Below, piece after piece: positions 48,766 to 58,132 of a DNA stretch of 64,000 bases; position 1 is the stretch's first letter; every line of letters starts with the position of its first letter. The translations under genes were made by a program, and so were the position numbers. The stretch lies in NCBI RefSeq assembly GCF_022879595.1, contig NZ_CP084265.1, forward strand, positions 310,001-374,000, in the 5' to 3' direction. The notes below the pieces were generated by a model. It saw only the letters and a program-made list of their open reading frames with translations, searched no databases and was not told the origin of the DNA. The DNA comes from Caballeronia sp. Lep1P3. Its GTDB lineage: Bacteria; Pseudomonadota; Gammaproteobacteria; Burkholderiales; Burkholderiaceae.

Positions 48766-50028
48766 TCAGTCCGGCAGAATCGATTCGCCGGCGAACAACT
48801 GCTTCACTTCCTCGCGTTCGCGCACGAGGCGGGCGCGTTCGCCGTCCACCATCACTTCGGCGGCGCGCGGGCGCGTGTTGTAGTTCGAGCTCATCACGAA
48901 GCCGTAAGCGCCGGCGGAACAGATCGCCAGAAGATCGCCCGGTTCGACCACAAGATCGCGATCGCGCCCGAGCCAGTCGCCGCTTTCGCAGACCGGGCCG
49001 ACGATGTCGTATCGATGCGCGGGGGTGTCGCGCTTTTCGACCGGCACGATGCGATGAAACGCCTCGTACATCGCGGGGCGCGCGAGATCGTTCATCGCGG
49101 CGTCGACGATGGCGAAGTTCTTCTCCTCGCCCGGCTTCAGATATTCGACGCGCGTGAGCAGCACGCCCGCATTGCCGACGAGCGAACGCCCCGGCTCGAA
49201 ATACACTTCGCGCTGGCTGTGACCGCGCTTCTCGATATGCGCGAGGAGCGTGCGCACGAAATCGCCGATATCGGGCGGCGTTTCATCGTCGTAAGTGATG
49301 CCGAGACCGCCGCCGACGTCCACGTGCCGGATCTGCATTCCATCGGTTTCGATCTGATCGACGAGTTCCAGCAGCTTGTCGAGCGCGTCCAGATACGGGC
49401 TGATTTCCGTGATCTGCGAACCGATATGGCAATCGATGCCGACGACGTTCAGGTTTGCCATCGCGTGCGCTTCGCGATACGTCGCGCGCGCGTCGCTGAA
49501 AGCCACGCCGAACTTGTTCGACTTCAGGCCGGTGGAAATATACGGATGCGTCTTCGCGTCCACGTCCGGGTTCACGCGCAGCGAAACGGGCGCCTGCTTG
49601 CCGAGCGATTTCGCGACTTCGTTGAGCGCGTGAAGCTCGGGAATCGACTCGACGTTAAAGCACTTCACGCCCGCTTCGAGCGCTTCGCGCATTTCGGCCG
49701 CCGTCTTGCCGACGCCCGAAAACACCGTGTTCTCCGCTTTTCCGCCCGCAGCCAGCACGCGCGCCAGTTCCCCCGACGACACGATGTCGAAGCCCGCGCC
49801 CATTCGCGCGAACACGTTGAGCACGGCGAGATTGCTGTTGGCCTTCACCGCGACGTGCACGGTCGCGCGCCGTCCGGCGCAGGCGTCGCCGTAAGCGCGG
49901 TAGGCGCGCGTCAGGGCATCGCGGGAATAGACGTAGAGCGGCGTGCCGAACTGCTGCGCGAGCGAGGCTGCGGAAACGCCTTCGGCGTGCAGCACGCCGT
50001 CGACATAATGGAATGCGGAATCACTCAT
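48766..50028 (-). CDS. lysA: Diaminopimelate decarboxylase
   Basis: LysA is the pyridoxal-phosphate enzyme that converts meso-diaminopimelate to L-lysine. The 420-residue fold III protein has the PLP-binding lysine K62 in HVAVKANSN, the glycine-rich phosphate site DVGGGLGITY, and the C-terminal active-site motif CESGDWLG. It is followed on its own strand by the terminator at 48717-48745. The upstream LptM-like lipoprotein gene is on the same strand, 71 bases away. Confidence 0.97.
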   Translation of the reverse strand: MSDSAFHYVDGVLHAEGVSAASLAQQFGTPLYVYSRDALTRAYRAYGDACAGRRATVHVAVKANSNLAVLNVFARMGAGFDIVSSGELARVLAAGGKAENTVFSGVGKTAAEMREALEAGVKCFNVESIPELHALNEVAKSLGKQAPVSLRVNPDVDAKTHPYISTGLKSNKFGVAFSDARATYREAHAMANLNVVGIDCHIGSQITEISPYLDALDKLLELVDQIETDGMQIRHVDVGGGLGITYDDETPPDIGDFVRTLLAHIEKRGHSQREVYFEPGRSLVGNAGVLLTRVEYLKPGEEKNFAIVDAAMNDLARPAMYEAFHRIVPVEKRDTPAHRYDIVGPVCESGDWLGRDRDLVVEPGDLLAICSAGAYGFVMSSNYNTRPRAAEVMVDGERARLVREREEVKQLFAGESILPD

Positions 50029-50099
50029 GCGTGCGTGGAATCTTGAATGCGCCGAAGGCGCGTGAGACGAGCGGGTCAGTATGCGGACGAGGCCGCTTA

Positions 50100-50396
50100 T
50101 TAGCGTGCGGCGGGTGCGGCGGGCGCCGTCTTGAGGTCGGTCTCGGGCGCGAGCGAAAGCGGTTGGCCGGACGTGTCGGGAACATCGCCGGCCTTGCGTG
50201 CGCGCGACGCGGTTTCGTCGCTCGGAGTCACGTACGAAGGCGGCGTATCCTGCAGATTCTCAGGACGCTGCGGCATGGGCGGCACGACAGGCAGATAAAG
50301 CGGACCGCGTTGCCCACACCCGCCGAGCCCGACTGTGGCCGCGGCGCAAAGGCTCGCAGCCGCTACAATCGCGCTCATCCTGAAAACAACTCGCAT
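50100..50396 (-). CDS. lptM: LptM/YifL-type lipoprotein
   Basis: This is a small outer-membrane lipoprotein; the family assists oxidative maturation of the LptD translocon. The 98-residue precursor has a lipobox LGGC at residues 24-27 followed by GQRGPLYLP, the family signature. The rest is Pro/Ala-rich and probably disordered. A second ATG six codons in is an alternative start. Its position between lysA and cyaY matches the lptM-lysA-cyaY neighbourhood of many proteobacteria. Confidence 0.85.
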   Translation of the reverse strand: MRVVFRMSAIVAAASLCAAATVGLGGCGQRGPLYLPVVPPMPQRPENLQDTPPSYVTPSDETASRARKAGDVPDTSGQPLSLAPETDLKTAPAAPAAR

Positions 50397-50431
50397 GACC
50401 GTCCCTGTACTAAGAATCGATGGAGTTTAGC

Positions 50432-50749
50432 ATGACAGACCAGGAATACCTGACGTTGGCCGAAGCCGTGCTGGGCGTGATCGAGCGCTCGGTGGATCAG
50501 GCCGAAGCCGACATCGAATTCGAGCGAAGCGGCAACGTGCTGACGCTCGAATTCGAGAATCGCACGAAGGTGATCGTCAATTTGCAGCCGCCGAAGCATG
50601 AAATCTGGCTGGCGGCGAAGGCGGGCGGATTCCACTACAAATACGTGAACGGCGAGTGGCGCGACACGCGCGACGGCAGCGAATTCTTCGCGGCGCTCAG
50701 CCGGTATTCGACGGAACAGGCGGGCGAGCCGATCAGCTTTTCAGCGTGA
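50432..50749 (+). CDS. cyaY: Iron donor protein CyaY (frataxin)
   Basis: CyaY binds iron and modulates IscS-driven iron-sulfur cluster assembly. The ATG at 50432 has GGAG 6 bases upstream and gives 105 residues ([20 protein letters not shown]). The ATG at 50420 overlaps that ribosome binding site and is rejected. The acidic first helix and the strands [20 protein letters not shown] and [15 protein letters not shown] are typical. It is divergent from the LptM gene and convergent with mrcA. Confidence 0.95.
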   Translation: MTDQEYLTLAEAVLGVIERSVDQAEADIEFERSGNVLTLEFENRTKVIVNLQPPKHEIWLAAKAGGFHYKYVNGEWRDTRDGSEFFAALSRYSTEQAGEPISFSA

Positions 50750-50767
50750 CCGGCCCGAAAGGGGCGC

Positions 50768-53179
50768 TCACTGCCCCTTGAAGAGATTCATGATGTCCTG
50801 TTTTTCCTGCTCGCCGACATCGGGAGCCGGCGCCGTCACGCCCGATACGCCGCCTTCCTGCGGCGGCGCCTGACTCACGCCGATGGTCGCGATGAAGCCG
50901 TGACCGGGCGTCATGTCGTCGAAGTACAGTTCGCCGCCGAGCGACTTCACGTCGGGCGGCATCATCGGCTTGTACTCGGGCACGCCTTGCAGCGCGCGCG
51001 TCATGTACTCCATCCACACGGGCAGCGCGAGGCCGCCGCCGGTTTCCTTGTCGCCGAGGTTGCGCGGATTGTCGTAACCGACCCATGCGATTGCCACGAG
51101 CGTGCGCTGATAGCCGGCGAACCAGGCATCGTGCGAATCGTTCGTCGTGCCGGTCTTGCCGGCGATGTCGCCGCGTTTGAGCTGATTCGTCTTGGCCGCC
51201 GTGCCGTGCTGCGCGACGCTTTGCAGCAGGCTGTTCATCACGAACGCATTGCGCGGCGTGATGGCGAGCGGCGCGCTTTCCTGCGCGACGAGCGGTTGCG
51301 GATGCGACACCACCGCGCCGCGCGGATCGGTGATGTCCGCGATCAGATACGGATTCACGCGATACCCGCCGTTCGCGAACACCGAATAGCCGGCCGCCAT
51401 TTGCAGCGGCGTCACCAGCCCCGCGCCGAGCGCCATCGGCAGATACGCGGGATGACGCTCGGGATCGAAGCCGAAACGCGTGATGTATTGCTGCGCGTAC
51501 TTCGTGCCGATCTGGTTCAGGATGCGGATCGAAACCATGTTCTTCGACTTCTGCAGCGCGGTGCGCATGGTCATCGGGCCGTCGAAGCCGCCGCCGTAGT
51601 TCTTCGGCTCCCACGCCTGGCCGCCCGTTTCGGCCGCACTGAAAAAGAGCGGGCCGTCGTTGATGATGGTCGCGGGGGACAGGCCTTTTTCGAGCGATGC
51701 CGAGTAGATGAACGGCTTGAAGCTCGACCCCGGCTGGCGCCAGGCCTGCGTGACGTGGTTGAACTTGTTCTTGTTGAAGTCGAAGCCGCCGACGAGTGCG
51801 CGGATCGCGCCGTCCTGCGGGACCATCGACACGAGCGCGCCTTCCACTTGCGGCAGTTGCGTGATGGTCCAGTCGCCGTCGTCGGACTTCACGAGCCGCA
51901 CGATCGCGCCCGGACGAATGCGCTGGTTCGGCTGCGCGCGCGCCGACAGCGCATTGGCGACGAAGCGCAGCGCATTGCCGCTGATCGTTGCCACGTTGCC
52001 GTCGATGAAGCTCGCCTTCACTTCCTTCACGGTCGCCGACGTGACCACCGCCGCGACGATTTCGCCGTTGTCCGGATGCTCGGCGAGGGCATCGTCGATG
52101 GCCTGTTCGCGGTCGTCCGCATTCGACGGCAGATCGATGAAGCCCTCCGGCCCGCGATAGCCGTGGCGCCGCTCGTAGTCCATGAGGCCGTGGCGCACGG
52201 CGCGGTAAGCGGCGTCCTGATCGGCGGAATCGATCGTCGTTACGACGTTCAGGCCGCGCGTGTAGGCTTCCTCGCGGTATTGCGCATACATCATCTGGCG
52301 CACCATTTCCGCGACGTACTCCGCGTGGACGCTGAACTCGCGCCCCTGTCCCTTCACCACGAGCGGCTGGTTCACGGCCTGTTCGTACTCGTCCTGCGTG
52401 ATGAAGTTGAGCTCGCGCATGCGCTGGAGAATGTACGCCTGCCTCACCTTCGCGCGCTTCGGATTCACGATCGGGTTATACGCGGACGGCGCTTTCGGCA
52501 GACCGGCGAGCATCGCGGCCTCGGCGAGCGAGATGTCCTTCAGATCCTTGCCGAAGTAGACGCGCGCCGCGCTCGCGAAGCCGTAGGCGCGCTGCCCCAG
52601 ATAGATCTGATTCATGTACACCTCGAGAATCTGATCTTTCGTGAGCGCCCGCTCGATCTTGTAGGCGAGCAGCATTTCGTAGATCTTGCGCGTGTACGTC
52701 TTTTCGCTCGACAAGAAGAAGTTGCGCGCGACCTGCATGGTGATCGTGCTCGCGCCCTGCGACGCATGGCCGTTGGTCAGCGCGACCGACCCCGCGCGCA
52801 GGATGCCCGTCAGATCGACGCCGCCGTGATCGTAGAAACGCGCGTCCTCGATGGCGAGCACCGCCTTCTTCAGATGATCGGGCACGTCCTGGATGCGCAC
52901 CACGCTGCGGCGCTCTTCGCCGAATTCGCCAATCATGACGTGATCGGCCGTGTAGATGCGCAGCGGCACCTTCGGGCGATAGTCGGTCACGGCTTCGAGC
53001 GACGGCAGATTCGGCATCGCGACGACGAGCGCGTAGCCGAGCACGAGTCCAGCGCAGACGATCAGCGCGAAAACGCTGACAAGAAAACCGAAAAAGAGCC
53101 GCAACGCCAGCGGGCGTCGCTTCTTTTGCTGCCCTTCGGGCGGCGTGGCAGGCGGATTCGTTGGGGAAGAGGATTGCAT
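50768..53179 (-). CDS. mrcA: Penicillin-binding protein 1A
   Basis: PBP1a is a bifunctional glycosyltransferase and transpeptidase that builds peptidoglycan in the periplasm. The 803-residue protein has a membrane anchor (about 24-52) and the glycosyltransferase domain with catalytic E111 in AIEDARFYDHGG. An OB-like insert follows, and then the transpeptidase domain with SSFK at 485-488 and a later KTGTT motif. The start at 53179 follows GGTGG; the open frame continues upstream through sequence without homology. It is divergent from the pil genes. Confidence 0.95.
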   Translation of the reverse strand: MQSSSPTNPPATPPEGQQKKRRPLALRLFFGFLVSVFALIVCAGLVLGYALVVAMPNLPSLEAVTDYRPKVPLRIYTADHVMIGEFGEERRSVVRIQDVPDHLKKAVLAIEDARFYDHGGVDLTGILRAGSVALTNGHASQGASTITMQVARNFFLSSEKTYTRKIYEMLLAYKIERALTKDQILEVYMNQIYLGQRAYGFASAARVYFGKDLKDISLAEAAMLAGLPKAPSAYNPIVNPKRAKVRQAYILQRMRELNFITQDEYEQAVNQPLVVKGQGREFSVHAEYVAEMVRQMMYAQYREEAYTRGLNVVTTIDSADQDAAYRAVRHGLMDYERRHGYRGPEGFIDLPSNADDREQAIDDALAEHPDNGEIVAAVVTSATVKEVKASFIDGNVATISGNALRFVANALSARAQPNQRIRPGAIVRLVKSDDGDWTITQLPQVEGALVSMVPQDGAIRALVGGFDFNKNKFNHVTQAWRQPGSSFKPFIYSASLEKGLSPATIINDGPLFFSAAETGGQAWEPKNYGGGFDGPMTMRTALQKSKNMVSIRILNQIGTKYAQQYITRFGFDPERHPAYLPMALGAGLVTPLQMAAGYSVFANGGYRVNPYLIADITDPRGAVVSHPQPLVAQESAPLAITPRNAFVMNSLLQSVAQHGTAAKTNQLKRGDIAGKTGTTNDSHDAWFAGYQRTLVAIAWVGYDNPRNLGDKETGGGLALPVWMEYMTRALQGVPEYKPMMPPDVKSLGGELYFDDMTPGHGFIATIGVSQAPPQEGGVSGVTAPAPDVGEQEKQDIMNLFKGQ

Positions 53180-53203
53180 AGCACCACCAAAAACAGTCCC
53201 GCG

Positions 53204-53209
53204 ATTATA
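53204..53209 (-). promoter_or_regulatory. -10 box of mrcA
   Basis: On the minus strand this reads TATAAT, a perfect -10 consensus, ending 24 bases before the mrcA ATG. The region 17 bases upstream (GAAAAA) is a poor -35 box. The 250-base gap 53180-53429 also has to promote pilM in the other direction, but I see no clear plus-strand promoter in it. Confidence 0.55.
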
Positions 53210-53429
53210 GCCGCCCGGATTTCGGGTTTTTCCTAGGACTCCAGACGCCTTCCCGGTGCTTCGCGCGGTCACTCGCAGCACCACGATACGCGCGACGGCG
53301 CCCCGAAAGATACTGCCATCGCGCGCACTAGCCATTCGGACGAATGTTCGCCGCGCGCCGCCCTCACGACAATTCCTTCGATGCACGCGCCCGAACGGTT
53401 CGGCGCGCGAGTGAAAAGAAGGAGTAGTC

Positions 53430-54431
53430 ATGACGAAGCACAATCCCCTGCGCGGAACCTTGCTGACGGTCACGCGCCGGTTCGCCGCGGGCATCGACGT
53501 GAGCGAGGACGCCGTGCGGATCGCGGTTCTCAGCCGACGTCTGAAGCGCGACTCGACGGTATGCGTCGAGCATCTGGCGTCGGCGCCGCTCGCGCCGGGC
53601 GCGGTGGTCGGCGTCGATTTCGTGGACCGTGCGGCGGTCGTCGCTGCGCTGCGCGAAGCGACCGCGCGATTGCCGCAGGACGGCGCGTGGCGCGCATTGC
53701 GCTGCGCGATGGGCTTGCCGGCGTTGGCAACGACCACGACGCGCGTTCCGCTCGCCCGTCTGATGGACGCGCCCAGGTCCGATGTCGCGGTGATCGGCGG
53801 CGATCCGTGCGGGCTGCTCGAACCGGCCGTGCTCGCGGAGGCCGAGCGCGTCTCGGGCATCGAGCGCGGCGCGCTCGCCGTGGACTGGTCGGTCGAGGCG
53901 CGCGACGACGGCTATCCGGACGTCGCCATTGCTTCGACGGCGCGGCGGCACGTCGAAGCACGCGTCGAAACGGCTGCGGCGGCGGGCATCGCTCTGTGTG
54001 CGATCGACGGCGAACCGGCTGCGGCGCTGCGCGCGATGCGTCATTCCGGCAAGACCGAGCTGGACCCCGATGCGCGATATATCGTCTGCTGGCTGGAAAG
54101 CACGGGCATGCACGCGTGGCTCGTGAACGCAGGCGATGTTCAAGGCGAGGCGCGCTATCCCGCGCCGGAATACGCGAGCGCCGCCGATGCGCTGCGCGAT
54201 CTCGCGGGCGTGGGCGTGCCGCTCGACTGCATCTACGTGGGCGGGCAGACGCGCCTCCTCGCGCAAGCCGGCCTGCCGTTCTCCGCGATCACGCCGATGT
54301 TCCGCTGCCCGGTCCTGCCGTTCGAGCCGGCTCCGTATTGCAACGGCGCGTCCGAAATCGACGCCGCGCTCAGGCATTCGCCGCTTTTCGCGGTCGCGTT
54401 CGGCCTTGCGCTGCGCGAGGTGCTGCAATGA
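53430..54431 (+). CDS. pilM: Type IV pilus inner-membrane platform protein PilM
   Basis: PilM is the actin-like cytoplasmic protein that binds the N-terminus of PilN and links the pilus motor to the alignment complex. The 333-residue protein begins with FAAGIDVSEDAVRIAVLSRR, the actin-like phosphate strand. GAAGGAG precedes the ATG. It overlaps pilN by 4 bases (ATGA). It opens the pilM-pilN-pilO/P-pilQ cluster divergent from mrcA, the usual arrangement. Confidence 0.88.
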   Translation: MTKHNPLRGTLLTVTRRFAAGIDVSEDAVRIAVLSRRLKRDSTVCVEHLASAPLAPGAVVGVDFVDRAAVVAALREATARLPQDGAWRALRCAMGLPALATTTTRVPLARLMDAPRSDVAVIGGDPCGLLEPAVLAEAERVSGIERGALAVDWSVEARDDGYPDVAIASTARRHVEARVETAAAAGIALCAIDGEPAAALRAMRHSGKTELDPDARYIVCWLESTGMHAWLVNAGDVQGEARYPAPEYASAADALRDLAGVGVPLDCIYVGGQTRLLAQAGLPFSAITPMFRCPVLPFEPAPYCNGASEIDAALRHSPLFAVAFGLALREVLQ

Positions 54432-55075
54432 CGAGCGCCGCACTCGAAGGATTCAACCTGCTGCCGCACCGGTCGCGAAAGCGCCGCGCGATGCGTCGTC
54501 AGCGGCTCGCGAGTCTCGCCGCCGCGGGACTCGCCGGCTGCGCGGCGGTCGGCGGCGTCGCGGGCTGGGACACGCTGCAACGCGCTCGCCTCGACGACCG
54601 CCGCATCGCGCTCGAAACGACGCTGCGTGCATCGCGTGTCGCGATCGACGAACACGCGCGGCTACTGAGCGCCGAAGCCGAGCGACGCCGCGCGCTAGAG
54701 GCGGCCCAGCCGCTCGCGGCACCGCGCGACAGATTCCTCGCGCTGCTGGAAGCGCTCGCGGAGGCGTCGCCGAAGACGGATGTCGCGCTGCAGCGCGTTT
54801 CGCAGCGCACCGACGAAGTCGAACTCGCCGCGCTCGCCGCCGACTCGCAGACGGCAGCGCGCTGGCTCAAGCGTCTGGAAGCGCTGCCCGGCGTGCAATC
54901 GGTGGAAGTCGTGGAGATGAAGCGCCGCGCCGAAACCGCGCCCACGGGCAAGCGCGAGGCCGCCGCGGCGCTTGCCGACCGCTACGAATTCACCGCGCTC
55001 GTCCGCTACGCCGCGACCGGCAGCAAAAGCGCCGCCGCGCCGGCGAAGGCGTCAATTAAAAGGAAAAGCCAATGA
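54428..55075 (+). CDS. pilN: Type IV pilus assembly protein PilN
   Basis: PilN is a bitopic inner-membrane protein whose cytoplasmic tip binds PilM. The 215-residue protein has the PilN-type N-terminal motif GFNLLPHRSRKRRAMRRQR (INLLP-like, residues 8-26), one membrane helix (about 27-45), a coiled coil, and a periplasmic ferredoxin-like domain. Both ends overlap the neighbouring genes by 4 bases. Confidence 0.9.
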   Translation: MTSAALEGFNLLPHRSRKRRAMRRQRLASLAAAGLAGCAAVGGVAGWDTLQRARLDDRRIALETTLRASRVAIDEHARLLSAEAERRRALEAAQPLAAPRDRFLALLEALAEASPKTDVALQRVSQRTDEVELAALAADSQTAARWLKRLEALPGVQSVEVVEMKRRAETAPTGKREAAAALADRYEFTALVRYAATGSKSAAAPAKASIKRKSQ

Positions 55076-55959
55076 ACACGATGACGATGCACCTTCCGGC
55101 GCGCGGGCGTGCGCGCGCCTTTCAAGCCACGCTCGATGTGATCCGCCAGCCGCCCGATCAATGGACGAAGCGCCGCACCGCGACGACCGCGTTCGCGCTC
55201 GCCGCGATCGTCTTCGCGCTCGGTCTGCAAGGCTGGCGCGATGCCGGCGCGGGTCGGCGCGAGGCGAGCGAGGCAGCGCTCGCGGCGACGCAGCGCAAGG
55301 CCGACGACGCAAGCCGCATCGCCGCCGAATTGCCCGAACTGCGCGCGCGCGTCGCGGCTGTGCGTCTGAAGCCCGAGAAGTGGACCGCCGCCGATGCGCT
55401 TCACGCAGTCGCCGCGCTCGCCGCGCAAAGCGGACTTCGCGTGACGGAAATCGAACCGTCGGCGGCAAAAAGCGGCCTGCGCGCGGCGGCGCAAAACGCG
55501 TCGGAGCGCACGCTCACGTTTCGCGCCGAGGGCGGTTTCGCGGAGATCCGGCGCTTTCTCGAAGCGCTCGCCGGGCTGCCGCGCCTCGCCGTGTCCGACG
55601 CCGTGCAGATCAGAAGGCAAGCCGGCGCGCTGACGGTGGACGCGACGCTCGCCATCCACGAAACGCTGCCTGCCGTGCCGCTCGCGCAGGCGCCGCGCGC
55701 GAATGCGTTCATCGTCGATCCGTTCGGCAGGGACGGCGGCGCGGACTTCTCGCGCGGGGCCGGCATGCTGCTCGTGGGGACGCTCGTCGCGCGTCATCGG
55801 GCGATGGCGCTCGTGCAAAGCGCGAAGCGCATCGAGCACGTCGAGCCGGGCGAGCGAATCGGCGACGAGCGGCTCGAACGCGTCGAGCCGCGCGCCATAC
55901 GGCTTGCAAGCGGCGAAGGCGCATCGCGCACGCTCGCTTTCGCGGAGGACGGCAAGTGA
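55072..55959 (+). CDS. Type IV pilus protein PilO with C-terminal PilP-like domain
   Basis: PilO and PilP form, with PilN, the periplasmic alignment complex that connects the inner membrane to the PilQ secretin. The 295-residue protein has one membrane helix (about 38-55), a coiled coil (60-100) and a PilO-like domain (about 100-205). After a linker, residues 213-290 resemble the PilP beta domain: VDPFGRDGG, then LLVGTLVARHRAMALVQSAK and VEPGERIGDERLERVEPRAI. No separate pilP lipoprotein gene exists in the cluster, which supports a fusion. The domain assignment is by eye. Confidence 0.75.
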   Translation: MNTMTMHLPARGRARAFQATLDVIRQPPDQWTKRRTATTAFALAAIVFALGLQGWRDAGAGRREASEAALAATQRKADDASRIAAELPELRARVAAVRLKPEKWTAADALHAVAALAAQSGLRVTEIEPSAAKSGLRAAAQNASERTLTFRAEGGFAEIRRFLEALAGLPRLAVSDAVQIRRQAGALTVDATLAIHETLPAVPLAQAPRANAFIVDPFGRDGGADFSRGAGMLLVGTLVARHRAMALVQSAKRIEHVEPGERIGDERLERVEPRAIRLASGEGASRTLAFAEDGK

Positions 55960-57494
55960 AGACGCTTCTCCCCAAGACGCTTCTCCCGACGATCCGCGCG
56001 ATGAGCGTGGCGGCGCTCGTCGTAGCGCGAGCGGCAAGCGCAGCGGTCGGCGACGATGCGCCCGTTCCGCCCTTGCCGCCGCTGCCCGCATCGGCGGATA
56101 CGCTGCCGACCGACCAGTTCGCGATCGACACCAGCACGCCGCCTGCATCTGCGGCGCCCTCGACGCCCGCCGCGCAGCCTGCGGCGAGCACGGAATCGCT
56201 CGAAGGGCCGCCCGTGCCGCTGCCGCCGCTCGAACGCCTGAGCATGTCGACTGCGCACGCGCAGCAGCAAAAAGCCGCTGACGACGGCAAACCGATCACG
56301 CTCGATCTGAAAAACGCCGACCTGAGCGCCGCGCTGCAAGGCTTCGCGCGATTCACCGGGCTGAACATCATCGCGAGCGAGAAGGTGCGCGGACAGGTAT
56401 CGATCAATCTCGTCGCCGTGCCGTGGCGTCGCGCGTTCGACACGCTCCTCGAAGTCAACGGTCTCGCGATGGAGCAGCACGGCAACGTGATCTGGATCGC
56501 GCCGCTCGCCGAACTCGCCGCGCGCGAGAAGCTGCGCTTCGAAGCGCACGCCCGCGCGGCGGACCTCGAGCCGCTCGCGAGCCGCACGTTCATGCTGCGC
56601 TATCCGCGCGCCGAGGACGTGCGCAAGCTGCTTTCCGGCTCCGGTACGGAGCGCGTGTTGTCGAAGCGCGGTTCCGCCACGGCCGATTCGCGCACGAACC
56701 TGCTCTTCGTGACCGATCTCGACGCGCGCGTGCGGCAGATCGCGGAGCTGATCGCGACCATCGACAAGCCGACGCCGCAGGTGATGATCGAAGCGAAGAT
56801 CGTCGAAGGAGAGACGGGGCTTTCGCGCAACCTCGGCATCAAGCTGGGCGTCGCGCCGACGGGCGATTCGGCGCGCGGACTCTCGGGCGGCAAGGAGGGC
56901 CTCGTGTACGATCTTTCGGCGCGGCCGGTGAACGGCTTCGACGCGGCCACGGCGGGTCTCACGCTTTTCGCCGCGCAGGCGACGCGGCTTCTGGACATCG
57001 AACTGAGCGCGCTCGAATCCGAGGGGCGCGGCCAAGTGGTTTCGAGACCGCGCGTGGTGACGGCGGACCGCGCGAAGGCCATCGTCGAGCAGGGCACCGA
57101 GCTGCCGTATCAGGCGAAAGTCGGCAACGGCGTCTCCGGCGTGCAGTTTCGGCGCGCTGCGCTCAAACTGGAGGTCGAGCCGCAAATCACGCCGCACGGA
57201 CACGTCATCCTCGATCTCGACGTCGCGAAGGACAGCGTCGGCGAGCAGACCGCGTCCGGCCCGGCCATCAACACGAAGCACATCCAGACGCGCGTCGAAG
57301 TGGAAGATGGCGGCACCGTGGCGATCGGCGGCATCTATTCTGATGAAGAACGGCAGGACGTGACGGGCGTGCCGGGGCTCGCGAAGCTGCCGCTGATCGG
57401 CTGGCTGTTCCGCCACGACGCGCGGCGAAAGGCGCAGAACGAGCTGATCATCCTGATCACGCCGCATGTGATTGCGCCGGGCGGCGAAGCGTGA
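55956..57494 (+). CDS. pilQ: Type IV pilus secretin PilQ, short form
   Basis: PilQ is the outer-membrane secretin through which the pilus emerges. A GTG at 55956, overlapping the upstream stop (GTGA) and preceded by GGAGG, gives 512 residues. ATG 56001 is the alternative. A signal peptide and a Pro/Ala-rich linker (about 35-95) lead to an STN/N0 domain ([20 protein letters not shown]), an N1 domain and the secretin core ([40 protein letters not shown]). No AMIN domains are seen, so it is shorter than the roughly 700-residue PilQ of Pseudomonas. A 15-base tandem repeat lies in the signal peptide. Confidence 0.9.
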   Translation: MKTLLPKTLLPTIRAMSVAALVVARAASAAVGDDAPVPPLPPLPASADTLPTDQFAIDTSTPPASAAPSTPAAQPAASTESLEGPPVPLPPLERLSMSTAHAQQQKAADDGKPITLDLKNADLSAALQGFARFTGLNIIASEKVRGQVSINLVAVPWRRAFDTLLEVNGLAMEQHGNVIWIAPLAELAAREKLRFEAHARAADLEPLASRTFMLRYPRAEDVRKLLSGSGTERVLSKRGSATADSRTNLLFVTDLDARVRQIAELIATIDKPTPQVMIEAKIVEGETGLSRNLGIKLGVAPTGDSARGLSGGKEGLVYDLSARPVNGFDAATAGLTLFAAQATRLLDIELSALESEGRGQVVSRPRVVTADRAKAIVEQGTELPYQAKVGNGVSGVQFRRAALKLEVEPQITPHGHVILDLDVAKDSVGEQTASGPAINTKHIQTRVEVEDGGTVAIGGIYSDEERQDVTGVPGLAKLPLIGWLFRHDARRKAQNELIILITPHVIAPGGEA

Positions 57495-57580
57495 AACGGC
57501 CGCCCGGCGCGACTCGACAAAGCGGGCGGTTTGCCCTTAAGCTGCCGCACGAACAAATCGATACAGTTAAAGGATTCACG

Positions 57581-58132
57581 TTGCAGGAAGGGCACGCGAA
57601 CGCGAACATTTTTTTCGTCGGACTCATGGGCGCGGGTAAGACCACCGTGGGCCGCGCGGTTGCGCGCCGTTTGCAGCGCTCTTTCATCGATTCCGATCTG
57701 GAGATCGAAGCGCGCACCGGCGCGCGCATTCCGGTGATCTGGGAACTGGAAGGCGAGGCCGGCTTTCGGCAGCGGGAAGCCAACGTCATCGACGAGCTGT
57801 CGCAGAAAAGCGGCATCGTGCTTGCGACGGGCGGCGGCGCGGTGCTGCGGCCGGAGAATCGCGAGAATCTGAGGAATCGCGGCATCGTCATCTATCTTCG
57901 CGCGAATCCGCACGATCTCTGGCAACGCACGCGCCGCGACAAGAACCGGCCGCTTCTTCAGACCGAAGACCCGCGCGGCAAGCTCGAAGCGCTCTTTCAG
58001 ACGCGCGATCCGCTCTATCACGAGTGCGCGCATTTCGTCGTCGAGACCGGGCGGCCTACCGTCAACGCGCTCGTCAACATGGTCCTGATGCAACTGGAGG
58101 TGGCCGGCGTCATCAAGTCGGCTGAGTCATAA
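57581..58132 (+). CDS. aroK: Shikimate kinase
   Basis: AroK phosphorylates shikimate in aromatic amino acid synthesis. The TTG at 57581, with AAAGGA 6 bases upstream, gives 183 residues with the P-loop GLMGAGKTT at 14-22. The GTG at 57491 overlapping pilQ would add 30 non-conserved residues and is rejected. The shikimate-binding DSD motif, the [13 protein letters not shown] motif and the lid residues RRDKNRPLL are present. It overlaps aroB by one base. The pil-aroK-aroB order is widespread in proteobacteria. Confidence 0.93.
   Translation: MQEGHANANIFFVGLMGAGKTTVGRAVARRLQRSFIDSDLEIEARTGARIPVIWELEGEAGFRQREANVIDELSQKSGIVLATGGGAVLRPENRENLRNRGIVIYLRANPHDLWQRTRRDKNRPLLQTEDPRGKLEALFQTRDPLYHECAHFVVETGRPTVNALVNMVLMQLEVAGVIKSAES

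Noticed and set aside
48664-50046. Plus-strand open frame of 460 codons opposite lysA
   Set aside because: Antisense shadow of lysA starting inside msrQ; no domain seen.
50900-53236. Plus-strand open frame of 778 codons opposite mrcA
   Set aside because: A shadow of the PBP1a gene; composition is Arg/His/Ala-rich and it has no domain or ribosome binding site.
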